Below, piece after piece: positions 1 to 7,086 of a stretch of DNA of 8,975 nt (positions are counted from its first letter, which is position 1; each line of letters starts with the position of its first letter). The DNA is from Rhodospirillales bacterium (GTDB lineage: Bacteria; Pseudomonadota; Alphaproteobacteria; Rhodospirillales; JABHCV01): contig JADHSW010000119.1 in assembly GCA_016776705.1 (NCBI GenBank), positions 1 through 8,975 of the forward strand, given 5' to 3'. Below the pieces are notes generated by a model. That model did not search any database. It saw nothing but the letters and a program-made list of their open reading frames with translations, and was not told the DNA's origin. A program made the position numbers and the translations under genes.

Positions 1-11
1 ATCTTACAGTC

Positions 12-518
12 ATGACAGCTAATCGAAATCTCAAAAGAGGCGGCCCGCCCAAAACATTGGCGCAGCAAGTAGGCAAGATCACCAAACCGATCTTTGGCGG
101 GCGGGGCTTTTCCGATTCGGCCATTGTAAACGACTGGCAACTTATTGCTGGCGAACATCTGGCGGGTCACAGCATGCCCGAAAGAATCACCCATTCTCAG
201 GGCCGCAAAGACAAGGGAACCTTGCATTTGCGCATCGATAACGGCGGACTGGCCATGCAATTGCAACACCTGGAACCGGTGCTGATTGAAAAGATAAATG
301 CCTATTTCGGATTTGCGGCGGTTGAACGCATTCGCATGACACAGGGTCCCCTGCCAGAACGACCAAAAGATGAACGATCCCAGCCTCGTCCCCTGTCCGA
401 AATCGAAGAACGCAGCTTGTCAAAGTGCCTGAGCCAAGTCAAAGATGAAGACATGCAGAAGGCGCTGGAGCGTCTGGGAAGGGCTATCCTGGGGAAAACT
501 TTCAAAGAAAAGCCATAA
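12..518 (+). CDS. DUF721 / DciA-like protein
   Basis: This 168-residue protein carries a DUF721 domain at roughly residues 14-109. Visible family features are the VNDW segment with Trp42, the following IAGEHLAGHSMPERI stretch, a strand-forming TLHLRI segment (70-75), and the closing INAYFGFAAVERIRM helix and strand. DUF721 is the core of DciA, which binds the replicative helicase DnaB and helps load it in bacteria that lack DnaC. That role is inferred from the family and is not shown here. The C-terminal third (about 110-168) is charged and probably disordered or a separate helix. The ATG lies only 11 bases from the window edge, no ribosome binding site is visible and no in-frame stop precedes it, so the true start could be further upstream. 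The next gene, a DsbA-like protein, follows after 159 bases on the same strand, and smc comes after that. I am fairly sure of the family and less sure of the exact cellular role. Confidence 0.82.
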   Translation: MTANRNLKRGGPPKTLAQQVGKITKPIFGGRGFSDSAIVNDWQLIAGEHLAGHSMPERITHSQGRKDKGTLHLRIDNGGLAMQLQHLEPVLIEKINAYFGFAAVERIRMTQGPLPERPKDERSQPRPLSEIEERSLSKCLSQVKDEDMQKALERLGRAILGKTFKEKP

Positions 519-664
519 TTGCCTTCTACGGTACCTACCTTCGAAGCCAAAAGCCTAGATTGAACAAAGGCTTAGATGTCGAAAATAAAATGTCCGCGAA
601 AGCGGCTGAAAAGGAGTCGACTCTGTGCTTGAGGCGATTCTATAGTCCATCTACATATTGTGTT

Positions 665-671
665 AAGGGAG
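665..671 (+). promoter_or_regulatory. Ribosome binding site that decides the DsbA-like start
   Basis: AAGGGAG is a near-perfect Shine-Dalgarno sequence placed six bases before the TTG at 678. It lies downstream of the in-frame GTG at 660, so it argues for the shorter protein, whose N-terminus is then a clean signal peptide. Confidence 0.75.
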
Positions 672-677
672 AGTGTT

Positions 678-1289
678 TTGCCTAAATACCTACTAGGGAT
701 AGTTCTTTCATTTTTCGTCTTTTCGGCCAGTTCTGCGCTCGCCGGAAATGCGCCTTTGGCTGAAGCAATGGCTGAAAAGTCCATCGGCAGCGCCGATGCG
801 CCGGTTACCATGATCGAATATTCTTCTCTGACGTGTCCACATTGTGCCAATTTTCACACCGATGTGCTGCCAAGCATCAAGAAAGATTTCATCGACACCG
901 GCAAGGTACGCCTGGTGTTCTGGGATTTCCCGCTAGGTAATCTGGCAATGGCGGCGGCGATGATCGCCCGCTGTTCAGGGCAGAACAATTACGTGCCCAT
1001 GGTAGATGCCCTGTTTCGGTCACAGGCAACATGGTCACACAGTGACACGCCGTTTGACGCCATCGCCGGGATTGCCCGACTCAGCGGAATGTCTATTGAC
1101 GATGTGGAGAATTGCCTGGACAACCAGGAACTTCTTAAAGCCCTTCAGGCAGTCTCCAAAGACGCCAGTGAAAACCTTGGTGTTGAATCAACCCCGACCT
1201 TTTTCATTGAAGGCGTAAAAGTCCCCGGCAATCTTCCCTACGACGATTTCAAGGACATACTGAACAAGGCGCTTGCCAAAAAGCAGTAG
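678..1289 (+). CDS. Secreted DsbA-family thiol:disulfide oxidoreductase
   Basis: A periplasmic thioredoxin-fold protein that probably oxidises or reshuffles disulfides in exported proteins. I start it at the TTG at 678, because AAGGGAG at 665-671 lies six bases before it. An in-frame GTG at 660 would put this ribosome binding site inside the gene. From the TTG the protein has 203 residues. It opens with a signal peptide: Lys3, a hydrophobic run at about 4-19, and an ALA cleavage motif at 20-22. The active site is Cys53-Pro-His-Cys56, the classic DsbA CPHC, in a YSSLTCPHC context. The cis-proline loop is ESTPTFF (Pro173). Between them is the helical insertion typical of DsbA. Two more cysteines (in ARCSG and ENCLD) could form a structural pair. 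No lipobox is seen. It sits between the DciA-like gene and smc, and its physiological partner (DsbB or other) is not in the window. Confidence 0.9.
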   Translation: MPKYLLGIVLSFFVFSASSALAGNAPLAEAMAEKSIGSADAPVTMIEYSSLTCPHCANFHTDVLPSIKKDFIDTGKVRLVFWDFPLGNLAMAAAMIARCSGQNNYVPMVDALFRSQATWSHSDTPFDAIAGIARLSGMSIDDVENCLDNQELLKALQAVSKDASENLGVESTPTFFIEGVKVPGNLPYDDFKDILNKALAKKQ

Positions 1290-1327
1290 GCTATCGCGCC
1301 TGGATACCAAATCAGGAAAATCAGAAT

Positions 1328-4300
1328 TTGCTTCATTTCTCTAAACTCAGGCTTACCGGCTTCAAGTCGTTTGTAGACCCGACCGAACTGCACATCGAAC
1401 CCGGCCTGACCGGGGTCGTTGGGCCGAACGGATGCGGCAAATCGAACCTTGTTGAAGCCCTGCGCTGGGTGATGGGAGAAACATCGGCCAAGCAAATGCG
1501 CGGCAGCGGAATGGAAGACGTCATCTTTGGTGGCACCGCCCAGCGCCCAGCGCGCAACATCGCCGAAGTGGTCCTGAACCTTGATAATAATGAACGCACC
1601 GCACCGGCTCAGTTCAATGAATTCGAAGAACTGGACATCTCGCGCCGGATCGAGCGTGAAAAGGGTTCGACCTACCGGGTAAACGGCAAGGAAATGCGGG
1701 CCAAGGACGTGCAGTTGCTGTTTGCCGATTCTGCGACCGGCGCACGCTCGACGGCCATGGTCAGCCAGGGACGCATCGGGGCGGTTATCAATGCCAAGCC
1801 ATCCCAGCGCCGTTCCCTGCTTGAAGAGGCTGCCGGCATCACCGGCCTGCATTCACGCCGTCACGAGGCTGAATTGCGCCTGCGCGGTGCGGAAACCAAT
1901 CTGGATCGCCTGGAAGACATCCTCGCCACCCTTGAAGTACAAATGCAGGGACTCAAGAAGCAGAGCAGACAGGCCAATCGCTACCGCAACCTGTCTGAAC
2001 ACATCCGCAAGGCGGAAGCGACGCTTTATCATTTGCGCTGGATTGCCGCTTCAGGCGAATTGGACAAGCACCGGGTCGAACTAAAAGAATCTTCGGTCCT
2101 CGTTGAAGAGTTGACCCGCCTTGCCGCCAGCGCGACGACTGCCCAAGCAGGAGCTGCAACGGATCTGCCAAACCTTCGGCAACTGGAAGCCAAGGCGTCC
2201 GCAGAACTGCACCGCCTGACAGTCGCCCGTGACGGCCTTGACGCCGAAGAAAAGCGCATTGCAGATGCTCTCAAGGAAGCCGAGCGACGTCTTGAGCAAA
2301 TTTCCGCCGATATCGAGCGCGAAAAATTACTGGCTAAGGACGCAACCCAGGCCATTCAAACCCTGGACGAAGAACGCGAAGCCATTTCTGCCGCCCAACA
2401 GGGAGAAGAAGAAAGCGGTCGCCTGGCCGGTGAAGCCCTGTTCGAGGCCAACAAAATCGTCGAAGGGCTGGACGGTGAATTAAGCGGCCTGACCGATCAG
2501 TTCGCCGGAGACGAAGCCCGGCGCACCAGTCTTAACCGAACCCTGGATGACCTGACCCACCGGACGACCCGCCTGAAATCACGCGCCGCCGAAACCGAAG
2601 AGCATCGCGCCCGGGTTGAAGCAGATGCCATCGATCCTGTCGTCCTGGCTGAAGCCGAAACGACCCTTGAAAACCAGCATGGCGCACGTGAAAACGCCCG
2701 CAATCGGGCCGAGGCCGCCGACCAGGCCAGAACACAGGCCGCCGAGGCGATTTCCCAATCGGTTTCCCGGCAACACGCCACCCAGTCAACCCTGACCCGA
2801 CTGCTGGCCGAAGAACAGGCCTTGTCCGATGTCCTGAAGGCCGGTGATTCCGACGAATGGCCCGCCATGATTGACGAAGTCACCGTCAATCCGGGTTTCG
2901 AAGCCGCCCTTGGCGCAGCCCTTGGTGAGGACCTGTCCGCATCGACAGAAGAGCCCGCACCGGTTCGCTGGCGCACTCTGCTGCCCTTCGCGCAGCCCGC
3001 CGCCCTGCCGCAAGGGGCTGAACCATTGAGCCAATTCGTATCAGGTCCTGCTGCCCTGGAACGTTGCCTGGGCCAGATTGGTATTGTCTATGACGAGGCC
3101 GAAGGGGCGCGTCTTGCCGAAGATTTGAAACAGGGTCAGTGTCTGGTCAGCCGCGATGGCGCCATGTGGCGCTGGGACGGCTTTACCATGAGCGCTGGCG
3201 CGGAAACCGCGGCTGCTGCCCGCCTTAAACAGCGCAATCGCCTGAATACGATTCGCGACGGCCTTGCCGACGCCCGCGCCGATGTCGCCGCTGCAGAAGC
3301 TGAAGTTGATAAGGCCCGCGAGAAAGCCGATCAGGCCCAGGTTGCCGAACGCGAAGCCCGCGCCGACGCCCACAGCGCCGACACCGCCTATGGTCAGGCC
3401 CGGGACGTTTTGACCGACCTCAAGGAAAAAGCCGCTCATCATTCCTCCAGACTGTCAGCGCTGATCGAAACCGCCGGAGCTATCAAAACCGATATAGAAG
3501 AAGCCGAAGCCCGCACGGTTGAATCCCGCGAAGCCATCGCCGCCCTTCCCGACACCGAAGCCGCCCGCGAAAAAATTACCGCCCTTCGAGCCGATCTTGC
3601 CGAGCGCAGAACTGTTCAGGTCGAATGTCAAAGCGCCTTTGACACCCTGGTTCGCGCCGCCGAGGATCGCCGCCGCCGCCTAAGCGATATTGAGCGCGAA
3701 CTTACCAACTGGCGTGGGCGCAATGAAGGCGCTCTTCACCAGATCGATCAGTTGAGCGAACGCCAAAAATCCGAAAAGGCTGAAATAGACCGCTTTGCCG
3801 CGATGCCAGATGAAATTGAGGAGAAGCGCGGTATCTTGCTGGCGAGCATTTACCAGTCGGAAAAGAGTCGCCAGGAAGCCGCCGACAAACTCGCGATTGC
3901 CGAAACTAATCTTGCCGAGGCCGACAAAACCCTGCGCAAGGCGGAAGCCGATCTTGCCGCAGCGCGGGAAAACCGGGTTCGCTTCCAGGGTCTGGTCGAA
4001 CAAGCCGAACAGGCCTGCGAAGGCATCGTGGAACGGGTTCTGGATAAACTGGACGCCACCCCTGATCAGTTGTTGGAAATTGCCGACCTTGTTGAAGGCA
4101 AGGAGTTGCCCGACCTTGAAGGCAGCGAACGCAAGGTCGAAAGGCTGGTGCGCGAGCGCGACACCATGGGCCCGGTCAACCTGCGTGCCGAACAGGAAAC
4201 GCTTGAGCTGTCCGAACAGCTGGATACCCTGGTAACGGAACGCGACGATCTGATCGAGGCCATCGCTAAGCTTCGCAAGGGCATTTCAGAGCTGAACCGC

Positions 4301-4792
4301 GAAGGTCGTCAACGTTTGCTGGAATCCTTCCGCGAGGTCGATAAACACTTCCAGGAACTTTTCGTACGCCTGTTCGGTGGCGGTCGCGCCCATCTGACGC
4401 TGACAGATTCCGACGACCCCCTGGAAGCGGGACTTGAGATCATGGCCAGCCCACCGGGCAAGCGCCTGCAGGTGCTCTCCTTGCTGTCTGGTGGCGAGCA
4501 GGCGCTGACGGCCCTGGCACTGTTGTTTGGCGTGTTTTTGACCAATCCGGCGCCAATTTGTGTGCTGGACGAAGTTGACGCACCATTGGATGATGCCAAC
4601 GTCGACAGGTTCTGCACCATGCTCAGCGAGATGGCGGCAACCGGCACCACGCGATTCCTTGTCATCACCCACCACCGCCTGACGATGGCCCGAATGGACC
4701 GCCTTTTTGGCGTCACAATGTCCGAACGGGGCGTCTCACAGCTAGTTTCTGTGGACCTTAAGAGCGCAGAAGACTTACGAAAGACAGCCTAA
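1328..4792 (+). CDS. smc: Chromosome segregation ATPase Smc
   Basis: The SMC subunit of the bacterial condensin-like complex. It dimerises through its hinge and uses ATP to organise and separate replicated chromosomes, normally with ScpA and ScpB, which are not in this window. At 1154 residues it is full length. Order of parts: N-terminal head with Walker A GPNGCGKSN (residues 32-40), a first coiled coil (about 165-500, rich in Glu, Ala and Arg), a hinge (about 509-634), a second coiled coil (about 635-1000), and a C-terminal head. That head has the signature LSGGEQ (1053-1058), Walker B PICVLDEVD (1076-1084; Asp1081, catalytic Glu1082) and an ITHHR switch segment. The hinge ends in DGFTMSAGAET then LKQRNRL and lacks the double-glycine pattern of the Bacillus protein, as I recall for alphaproteobacteria. 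The start is TTG, with AGGA at 1314-1317 ten bases upstream; the next residues, HFSKLRLTGFKSFVDP, match the usual Smc N-terminus. The gene begins 38 bases after the DsbA-like gene, so co-transcription is likely. Confidence 0.97.
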   Translation: MLHFSKLRLTGFKSFVDPTELHIEPGLTGVVGPNGCGKSNLVEALRWVMGETSAKQMRGSGMEDVIFGGTAQRPARNIAEVVLNLDNNERTAPAQFNEFEELDISRRIEREKGSTYRVNGKEMRAKDVQLLFADSATGARSTAMVSQGRIGAVINAKPSQRRSLLEEAAGITGLHSRRHEAELRLRGAETNLDRLEDILATLEVQMQGLKKQSRQANRYRNLSEHIRKAEATLYHLRWIAASGELDKHRVELKESSVLVEELTRLAASATTAQAGAATDLPNLRQLEAKASAELHRLTVARDGLDAEEKRIADALKEAERRLEQISADIEREKLLAKDATQAIQTLDEEREAISAAQQGEEESGRLAGEALFEANKIVEGLDGELSGLTDQFAGDEARRTSLNRTLDDLTHRTTRLKSRAAETEEHRARVEADAIDPVVLAEAETTLENQHGARENARNRAEAADQARTQAAEAISQSVSRQHATQSTLTRLLAEEQALSDVLKAGDSDEWPAMIDEVTVNPGFEAALGAALGEDLSASTEEPAPVRWRTLLPFAQPAALPQGAEPLSQFVSGPAALERCLGQIGIVYDEAEGARLAEDLKQGQCLVSRDGAMWRWDGFTMSAGAETAAAARLKQRNRLNTIRDGLADARADVAAAEAEVDKAREKADQAQVAEREARADAHSADTAYGQARDVLTDLKEKAAHHSSRLSALIETAGAIKTDIEEAEARTVESREAIAALPDTEAAREKITALRADLAERRTVQVECQSAFDTLVRAAEDRRRRLSDIERELTNWRGRNEGALHQIDQLSERQKSEKAEIDRFAAMPDEIEEKRGILLASIYQSEKSRQEAADKLAIAETNLAEADKTLRKAEADLAAARENRVRFQGLVEQAEQACEGIVERVLDKLDATPDQLLEIADLVEGKELPDLEGSERKVERLVRERDTMGPVNLRAEQETLELSEQLDTLVTERDDLIEAIAKLRKGISELNREGRQRLLESFREVDKHFQELFVRLFGGGRAHLTLTDSDDPLEAGLEIMASPPGKRLQVLSLLSGGEQALTALALLFGVFLTNPAPICVLDEVDAPLDDANVDRFCTMLSEMAATGTTRFLVITHHRLTMARMDRLFGVTMSERGVSQLVSVDLKSAEDLRKTA

Positions 4793-4796
4793 CCCA

Positions 4797-4813
4797 TTGT
4801 TGCAGCGCAACAA
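4797..4813 (+). repeat. Perfect inverted repeat just after smc
   Basis: TTGTTGC (4797-4803) and GCAACAA (4807-4813) are perfect complements around a three-base AGC loop, four bases after the smc stop codon. The following bases are AATGCGATT, with no T run, so it is not a standard intrinsic terminator. It could protect the smc mRNA 3' end or be a dyad operator. No function is shown. Confidence 0.55.
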
Positions 4814-4875
4814 AATGCGATTCCGTGAGTACTTTTCTTAATATTATCAAATACTTATGTACACTCCATTGCACC

Positions 4876-4904
4876 TTGACAGGCCCCCTGCGGGGCTTTA
4901 ATTT
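4876..4904 (+). promoter_or_regulatory. Candidate promoter for the atp (F0) operon
   Basis: A perfect TTGACA -35 box is at 4876-4881. Possible -10 boxes are TTTAAT at 4897-4902 (five of six consensus matches, but a short 15-base spacer) or TAATTT at 4899-4904 (poorer match, 17-base spacer). The region upstream at 4830-4860 is AT-rich and could help RNA polymerase binding. If real, transcription would start near 4910, leaving a leader of about 55 bases before atpI. The spacer is filled by the GC hairpin. Confidence 0.4.
4881..4904 (+). terminator. GC hairpin with short T-rich tail, possible smc terminator
   Basis: The core stem GCCCC (4883-4887) pairs with GGGGC (4892-4896) around CTGC. It extends by one G-T and one A-T pair to 4881-4898. 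The tail is TTTAATTT, only moderately T-rich. Position and shape fit an intrinsic terminator for the block ending in smc. The hairpin lies directly after a TTGACA box, so it may equally be part of the atp promoter region. I therefore call it a terminator with moderate confidence only. Confidence 0.5.
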
Positions 4905-4964
4905 CCGCACGGATTTGAGGCATTGTTCCGACCCGACGGGGACGTTTGAAAGCGCGCTAATGAT

Positions 4965-5369
4965 ATGAGCGACAACGACCCCCCCGAGACGCTGGAAGAC
5001 CTTGATAAGCGCCTACAACAGGCACGCAATCGCCAAGCTGGCAATCAAACGGGTTCCTCGCTCGAAAAAGAGGAAATGTCCGGATACAGCATGGCCATTC
5101 GCATCGGCACCGAAATGGTGGCGGCCCTGATCGTTGGTGTTGCTATCGGGTATTTTCTGGATAACTGGTTGGGAACGAAGCCCTGGTTTTTGGTAGTGTT
5201 CTTTTTCCTCGGCGCTGGTGCCGGGGTTTTGAATGTTTACCGTGCGGCAAGCGGCCTTGGCATGGCAACCGGATACAGAGAGCCTTCCGGGGGCGTTGTG
5301 TCGCAATTGAATAGAGACGACGCGCCTGACGGCGCTAGTGGAAACAACAAGGAATCGGGCGACAAATAA
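4965..5369 (+). CDS. atpI: F0F1 ATP synthase assembly protein AtpI
   Basis: A small membrane protein encoded at the head of many atp operons. In studied bacteria it helps assembly of the c-ring and is not part of the finished enzyme. The 134-residue product has a hydrophilic, Gln- and Glu-rich N-terminus (1-42), then two membrane segments at about 44-64 (within IGTEMVAALIVGVAIGYFL) and 73-93 (within PWFLVVFFFLGAGAGVLNVY). They are joined by a short DNWLGTKP loop, the usual AtpI hairpin layout. The C-terminal tail (from about 100) is polar and probably cytoplasmic. The ATG at 4965 is the first possible start, because an in-frame TGA lies at 4947. No good ribosome binding site precedes it, which suggests weak initiation. 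The stop codon is one base before the GTG of atpB, so the two are likely translationally coupled. Confidence 0.9.
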   Translation: MSDNDPPETLEDLDKRLQQARNRQAGNQTGSSLEKEEMSGYSMAIRIGTEMVAALIVGVAIGYFLDNWLGTKPWFLVVFFFLGAGAGVLNVYRAASGLGMATGYREPSGGVVSQLNRDDAPDGASGNNKESGDK

Positions 5370-5370
5370 A

Positions 5371-6096
5371 GTGGCGAACCCCCTAGAGCAATTCACAATC
5401 AAAACCCTTGTTCCGATTCAACTTGGGACGGTTGATGCTTCGCTGACAAATGCAGGCCTATTCATGGTCATCACGGTCGTCGCTATTAGCGCGTTCCTTT
5501 CCATTGGCATGCGCCAGCGCTCATTGGTTCCCGGGCGCATGCAATCCCTGGCCGAGCTCAGCTACGAATTTATAGCAGGCATGATACGAGACAACGTCGG
5601 CACCGAAGGCCGCAAGTACTTCCCGTTCATCTTTTCCCTGTTCATGTTCATCCTGTTTGCGAACCTGATCGGTTTGATCCCCTACGCCTTTACTTTCACC
5701 AGCCATATCGCCGTTACCTTTACCATGGCGACCGTGGTGTTCCTGGGCGTTACCGTTATCGCCATCGCGCGTCACGGGCTGCACTTTTTCAGCTTCTTCC
5801 TGCCCAGCGGTGTTCCCATGGTCATGGCGCCGGTTCTGGTCCCGATTGAGGTCTTGTCCTATCTTTCACGCCCCATCAGCCTTTCCATCCGCCTGTTTGC
5901 CAACATGATGGCCGGACACACGATGATGAAGGTATTCGCGGGCTTTATTATTCCGCTTGGCATTCTTGGTGGCTGGGCGCCGCTGACGGTTGATGTTGCC
6001 CTGACGGCCTTTGAATTTCTGGTAGCGTTCCTGCAAGCCTACGTCTTCACGGTTTTGACGTGCCTGTACCTGAACGATGCCATTCACCTGCATTAG
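5371..6096 (+). CDS. atpB: ATP synthase F0 subunit a
   Basis: Subunit a forms the two proton half-channels beside the c-ring in the inner membrane. The product has 241 residues, normal for the family, with several hydrophobic segments. The key helix reads SLSIRLFANMMAGH, in which Arg174 is the essential arginine (equivalent to E. coli Arg210). The last helix, LQAYVFTVLTCLYLNDAIHL, carries the conserved Gln and the usual Tyr-Leu-x-Asp-Ala-x ending. I start at GTG 5371, so the protein begins MANPLEQFTIKTLVP, matching the usual alphaproteobacterial N-terminus. A GTG at 5338 would add 11 polar residues and overlap atpI. The start is one base after the atpI stop, and AAGGAA at 5349-5354 is somewhat far away (16 bases), so coupling to atpI translation probably matters. 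Confidence 0.97.
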   Translation: MANPLEQFTIKTLVPIQLGTVDASLTNAGLFMVITVVAISAFLSIGMRQRSLVPGRMQSLAELSYEFIAGMIRDNVGTEGRKYFPFIFSLFMFILFANLIGLIPYAFTFTSHIAVTFTMATVVFLGVTVIAIARHGLHFFSFFLPSGVPMVMAPVLVPIEVLSYLSRPISLSIRLFANMMAGHTMMKVFAGFIIPLGILGGWAPLTVDVALTAFEFLVAFLQAYVFTVLTCLYLNDAIHLH

Positions 6097-6116
6097 GCGT
6101 AAGAAAACGACGCTTA
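6094..6116 (+). repeat. Hairpin over the atpB stop codon
   Basis: TAGGCGT (6094-6100, starting with the atpB stop) can pair with ACGCTTA (6110-6116), seven pairs with one G-T, around a nine-base A-rich loop. It has no T tail. It lies on the 5' side of the atpE cistron and could mark an RNA processing or stability boundary. Confidence 0.4.
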
Positions 6117-6165
6117 TCACTTAACGACAACTTTGATAAATCTTAGAAACTAAGGAATTTGGACT

Positions 6166-6390
6166 ATGGAACTTGATGCCGCAAAAATGATTGGTGCCGG
6201 CCTTGCCGTTATTGGACTTGGTGGTGTTGGTGCCGGTATCGGCAACATCTTCGCATCGCTGATCAGCTCAATCGCTCGTAACCCTGCCTCTCGCGGTCAG
6301 GTCTTCGGCCTTGCCATGCTCGGCTTCGCCCTGGTTGAAGCTGTTGCGCTGTACGCACTGCTGATCTCGTTCCTGATCCTGTTCACTTAA
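6166..6390 (+). CDS. atpE: ATP synthase F0 subunit c
   Basis: The proteolipid that forms the rotating c-ring. It has 74 residues, a normal length, in a two-helix hairpin. Helix 1 contains the glycine-alternating GGVGAGIGN stretch (19-27). The polar loop is Arg38-Asn39-Pro40. Helix 2 has GFALVEAVALY, with Glu58 as the ion-carrying carboxylate. The residue after Glu58 is Ala and no Gln is seen at the matching place in helix 1, so the sodium-binding pattern is absent and proton use is inferred. A good ribosome binding site, AAGGA (6152-6156), lies nine bases before the ATG. Hairpins occur on both sides of this cistron, which would fit the need for many more c subunits than other F0 parts. Confidence 0.97.
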   Translation: MELDAAKMIGAGLAVIGLGGVGAGIGNIFASLISSIARNPASRGQVFGLAMLGFALVEAVALYALLISFLILFT

Positions 6391-6418
6391 AAAATATCGT
6401 CCGTTAACGCTGACGAAA

Positions 6419-6444
6419 CCGGCGGTTTGAAACATAACCGCCGG
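6419..6444 (+). repeat. Strong hairpin after atpE
   Basis: CCGGCGGTT (6419-6427) and AACCGCCGG (6436-6444) are perfect nine-base complements around an eight-base loop. The next bases are ATTAAGTAG, with no T run, so full termination is unlikely. The position, 28 bases after the atpE stop and 63 before the b' gene, suits an mRNA-stabilising or attenuating element that raises atpE expression over the genes downstream. That role is inferred. Confidence 0.65.
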
Positions 6445-6507
6445 ATTAAGTAGAACAAGGTCAAGCTGCATTTGAATGTAGTTTGATTTAGAAATCAGGA
6501 GCATTCC

Positions 6508-7086
6508 ATGCGGATCTTGAAAACCGCGTTCACATCGATCTCCGCCTTGGCTGCTATTGCCGCCCTTGGTGGTGCACCTGCCCAGGCGGCAGGCTTGCCG
6601 CAGTTGGATATCGCGACCTTCCCGCCGCAATTGATCTGGCTGGCGATTACTTTCGTCGTGCTTTATCTGATGATGGCAAAGGTCGCCCTTCCCCGGATAT
6701 CTCAGGTTCTGGAAGAACGCCAGCACAAGATCGAAGACAACCTGAAAAAGGCGGAAAACCTTAAGGAAGAGGCCGAAGTTGCCGCCCAGGCTTACGAAAA
6801 AGCCCTGGCCGAAGCCCGCGCCGAAGCCCACGGGATCATGCTTGAAACCCACAATCGCATCGCCGATGAAGCCGCCAAAAAGCAGGCCGAACTGAGCAGA
6901 GAACTGGAAGCTGAAATCCAGGACGCAGAGGCCCGGATTCTGGAAGCAAAAAACACTGCGATGGCCGGTTTGAGCGAAGTCGCCTCCGAGGTTGCCCTTT
7001 GTGCCGCCGAGAAGGTTTCCGGCGAAAGCCTGAGCGAAGCAGAAGTCGCCAAGGTGATTAGCGCAATCATGGAGGAACGCCAATGA
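6508..7086 (+). CDS. ATP synthase F0 subunit b' (second b-type stalk subunit)
   Basis: One of two different b-type subunits that form the peripheral stalk linking the membrane sector to F1, as in alphaproteobacteria, cyanobacteria and chloroplasts. It has 192 residues. Residues 1-27 look like a signal peptide (MRILK, a hydrophobic Ala-rich run, then APAQA). A FPPQLIWLAITF motif follows and opens the main membrane helix (about 41-58). From about 63 to the end it is a long charged helix (for example QVLEERQHKIEDNLKKAE), predicted coiled coil. The FPPQL motif and the gene order identify it as b' rather than b. A clear AGGAG site (6497-6501) lies six bases before the ATG. The stop overlaps the ATG of the next gene in ATGA. 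Names in use include atpG, atpX and atpF2, so I leave the symbol blank. Confidence 0.93.
   Translation: MRILKTAFTSISALAAIAALGGAPAQAAGLPQLDIATFPPQLIWLAITFVVLYLMMAKVALPRISQVLEERQHKIEDNLKKAENLKEEAEVAAQAYEKALAEARAEAHGIMLETHNRIADEAAKKQAELSRELEAEIQDAEARILEAKNTAMAGLSEVASEVALCAAEKVSGESLSEAEVAKVISAIMEERQ

Noticed and set aside
551..573. AAGCCT...AGGCTT inverted repeat after the DciA-like gene as a terminator
   Set aside because: The stem is only six pairs with an eleven-base loop and no T run.
629..657. TTGAGG-17-TACATA as a promoter for the DsbA-like gene
   Set aside because: Transcription would start at about 664, leaving no room for the ribosome binding site at 665-671 in a normal leader, and the -10 match is poor.
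660..677. GTG at 660 as start of the DsbA-like gene
   Set aside because: It has no ribosome binding site, and the strong AAGGGAG at 665-671 would lie inside the gene. The TTG at 678 gives correct spacing and a clean signal peptide.
1238..1852. Long open frame on the minus strand over the start of smc
   Set aside because: It is antisense to the highly conserved Smc head, with no recognisable domain. It is explained by codon bias of smc.
5338..5370. GTG at 5338 as start of atpB
   Set aside because: It adds 11 polar residues, overlaps atpI and does not match the usual subunit a N-terminus, which fits GTG 5371.
6268..7083. Long open frame on the minus strand across atpE and the b' gene
   Set aside because: It is antisense to two certain genes and its protein has low-complexity, Phe/Gly-rich composition typical of a reverse-strand shadow. 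There is no ribosome binding site or family motif.
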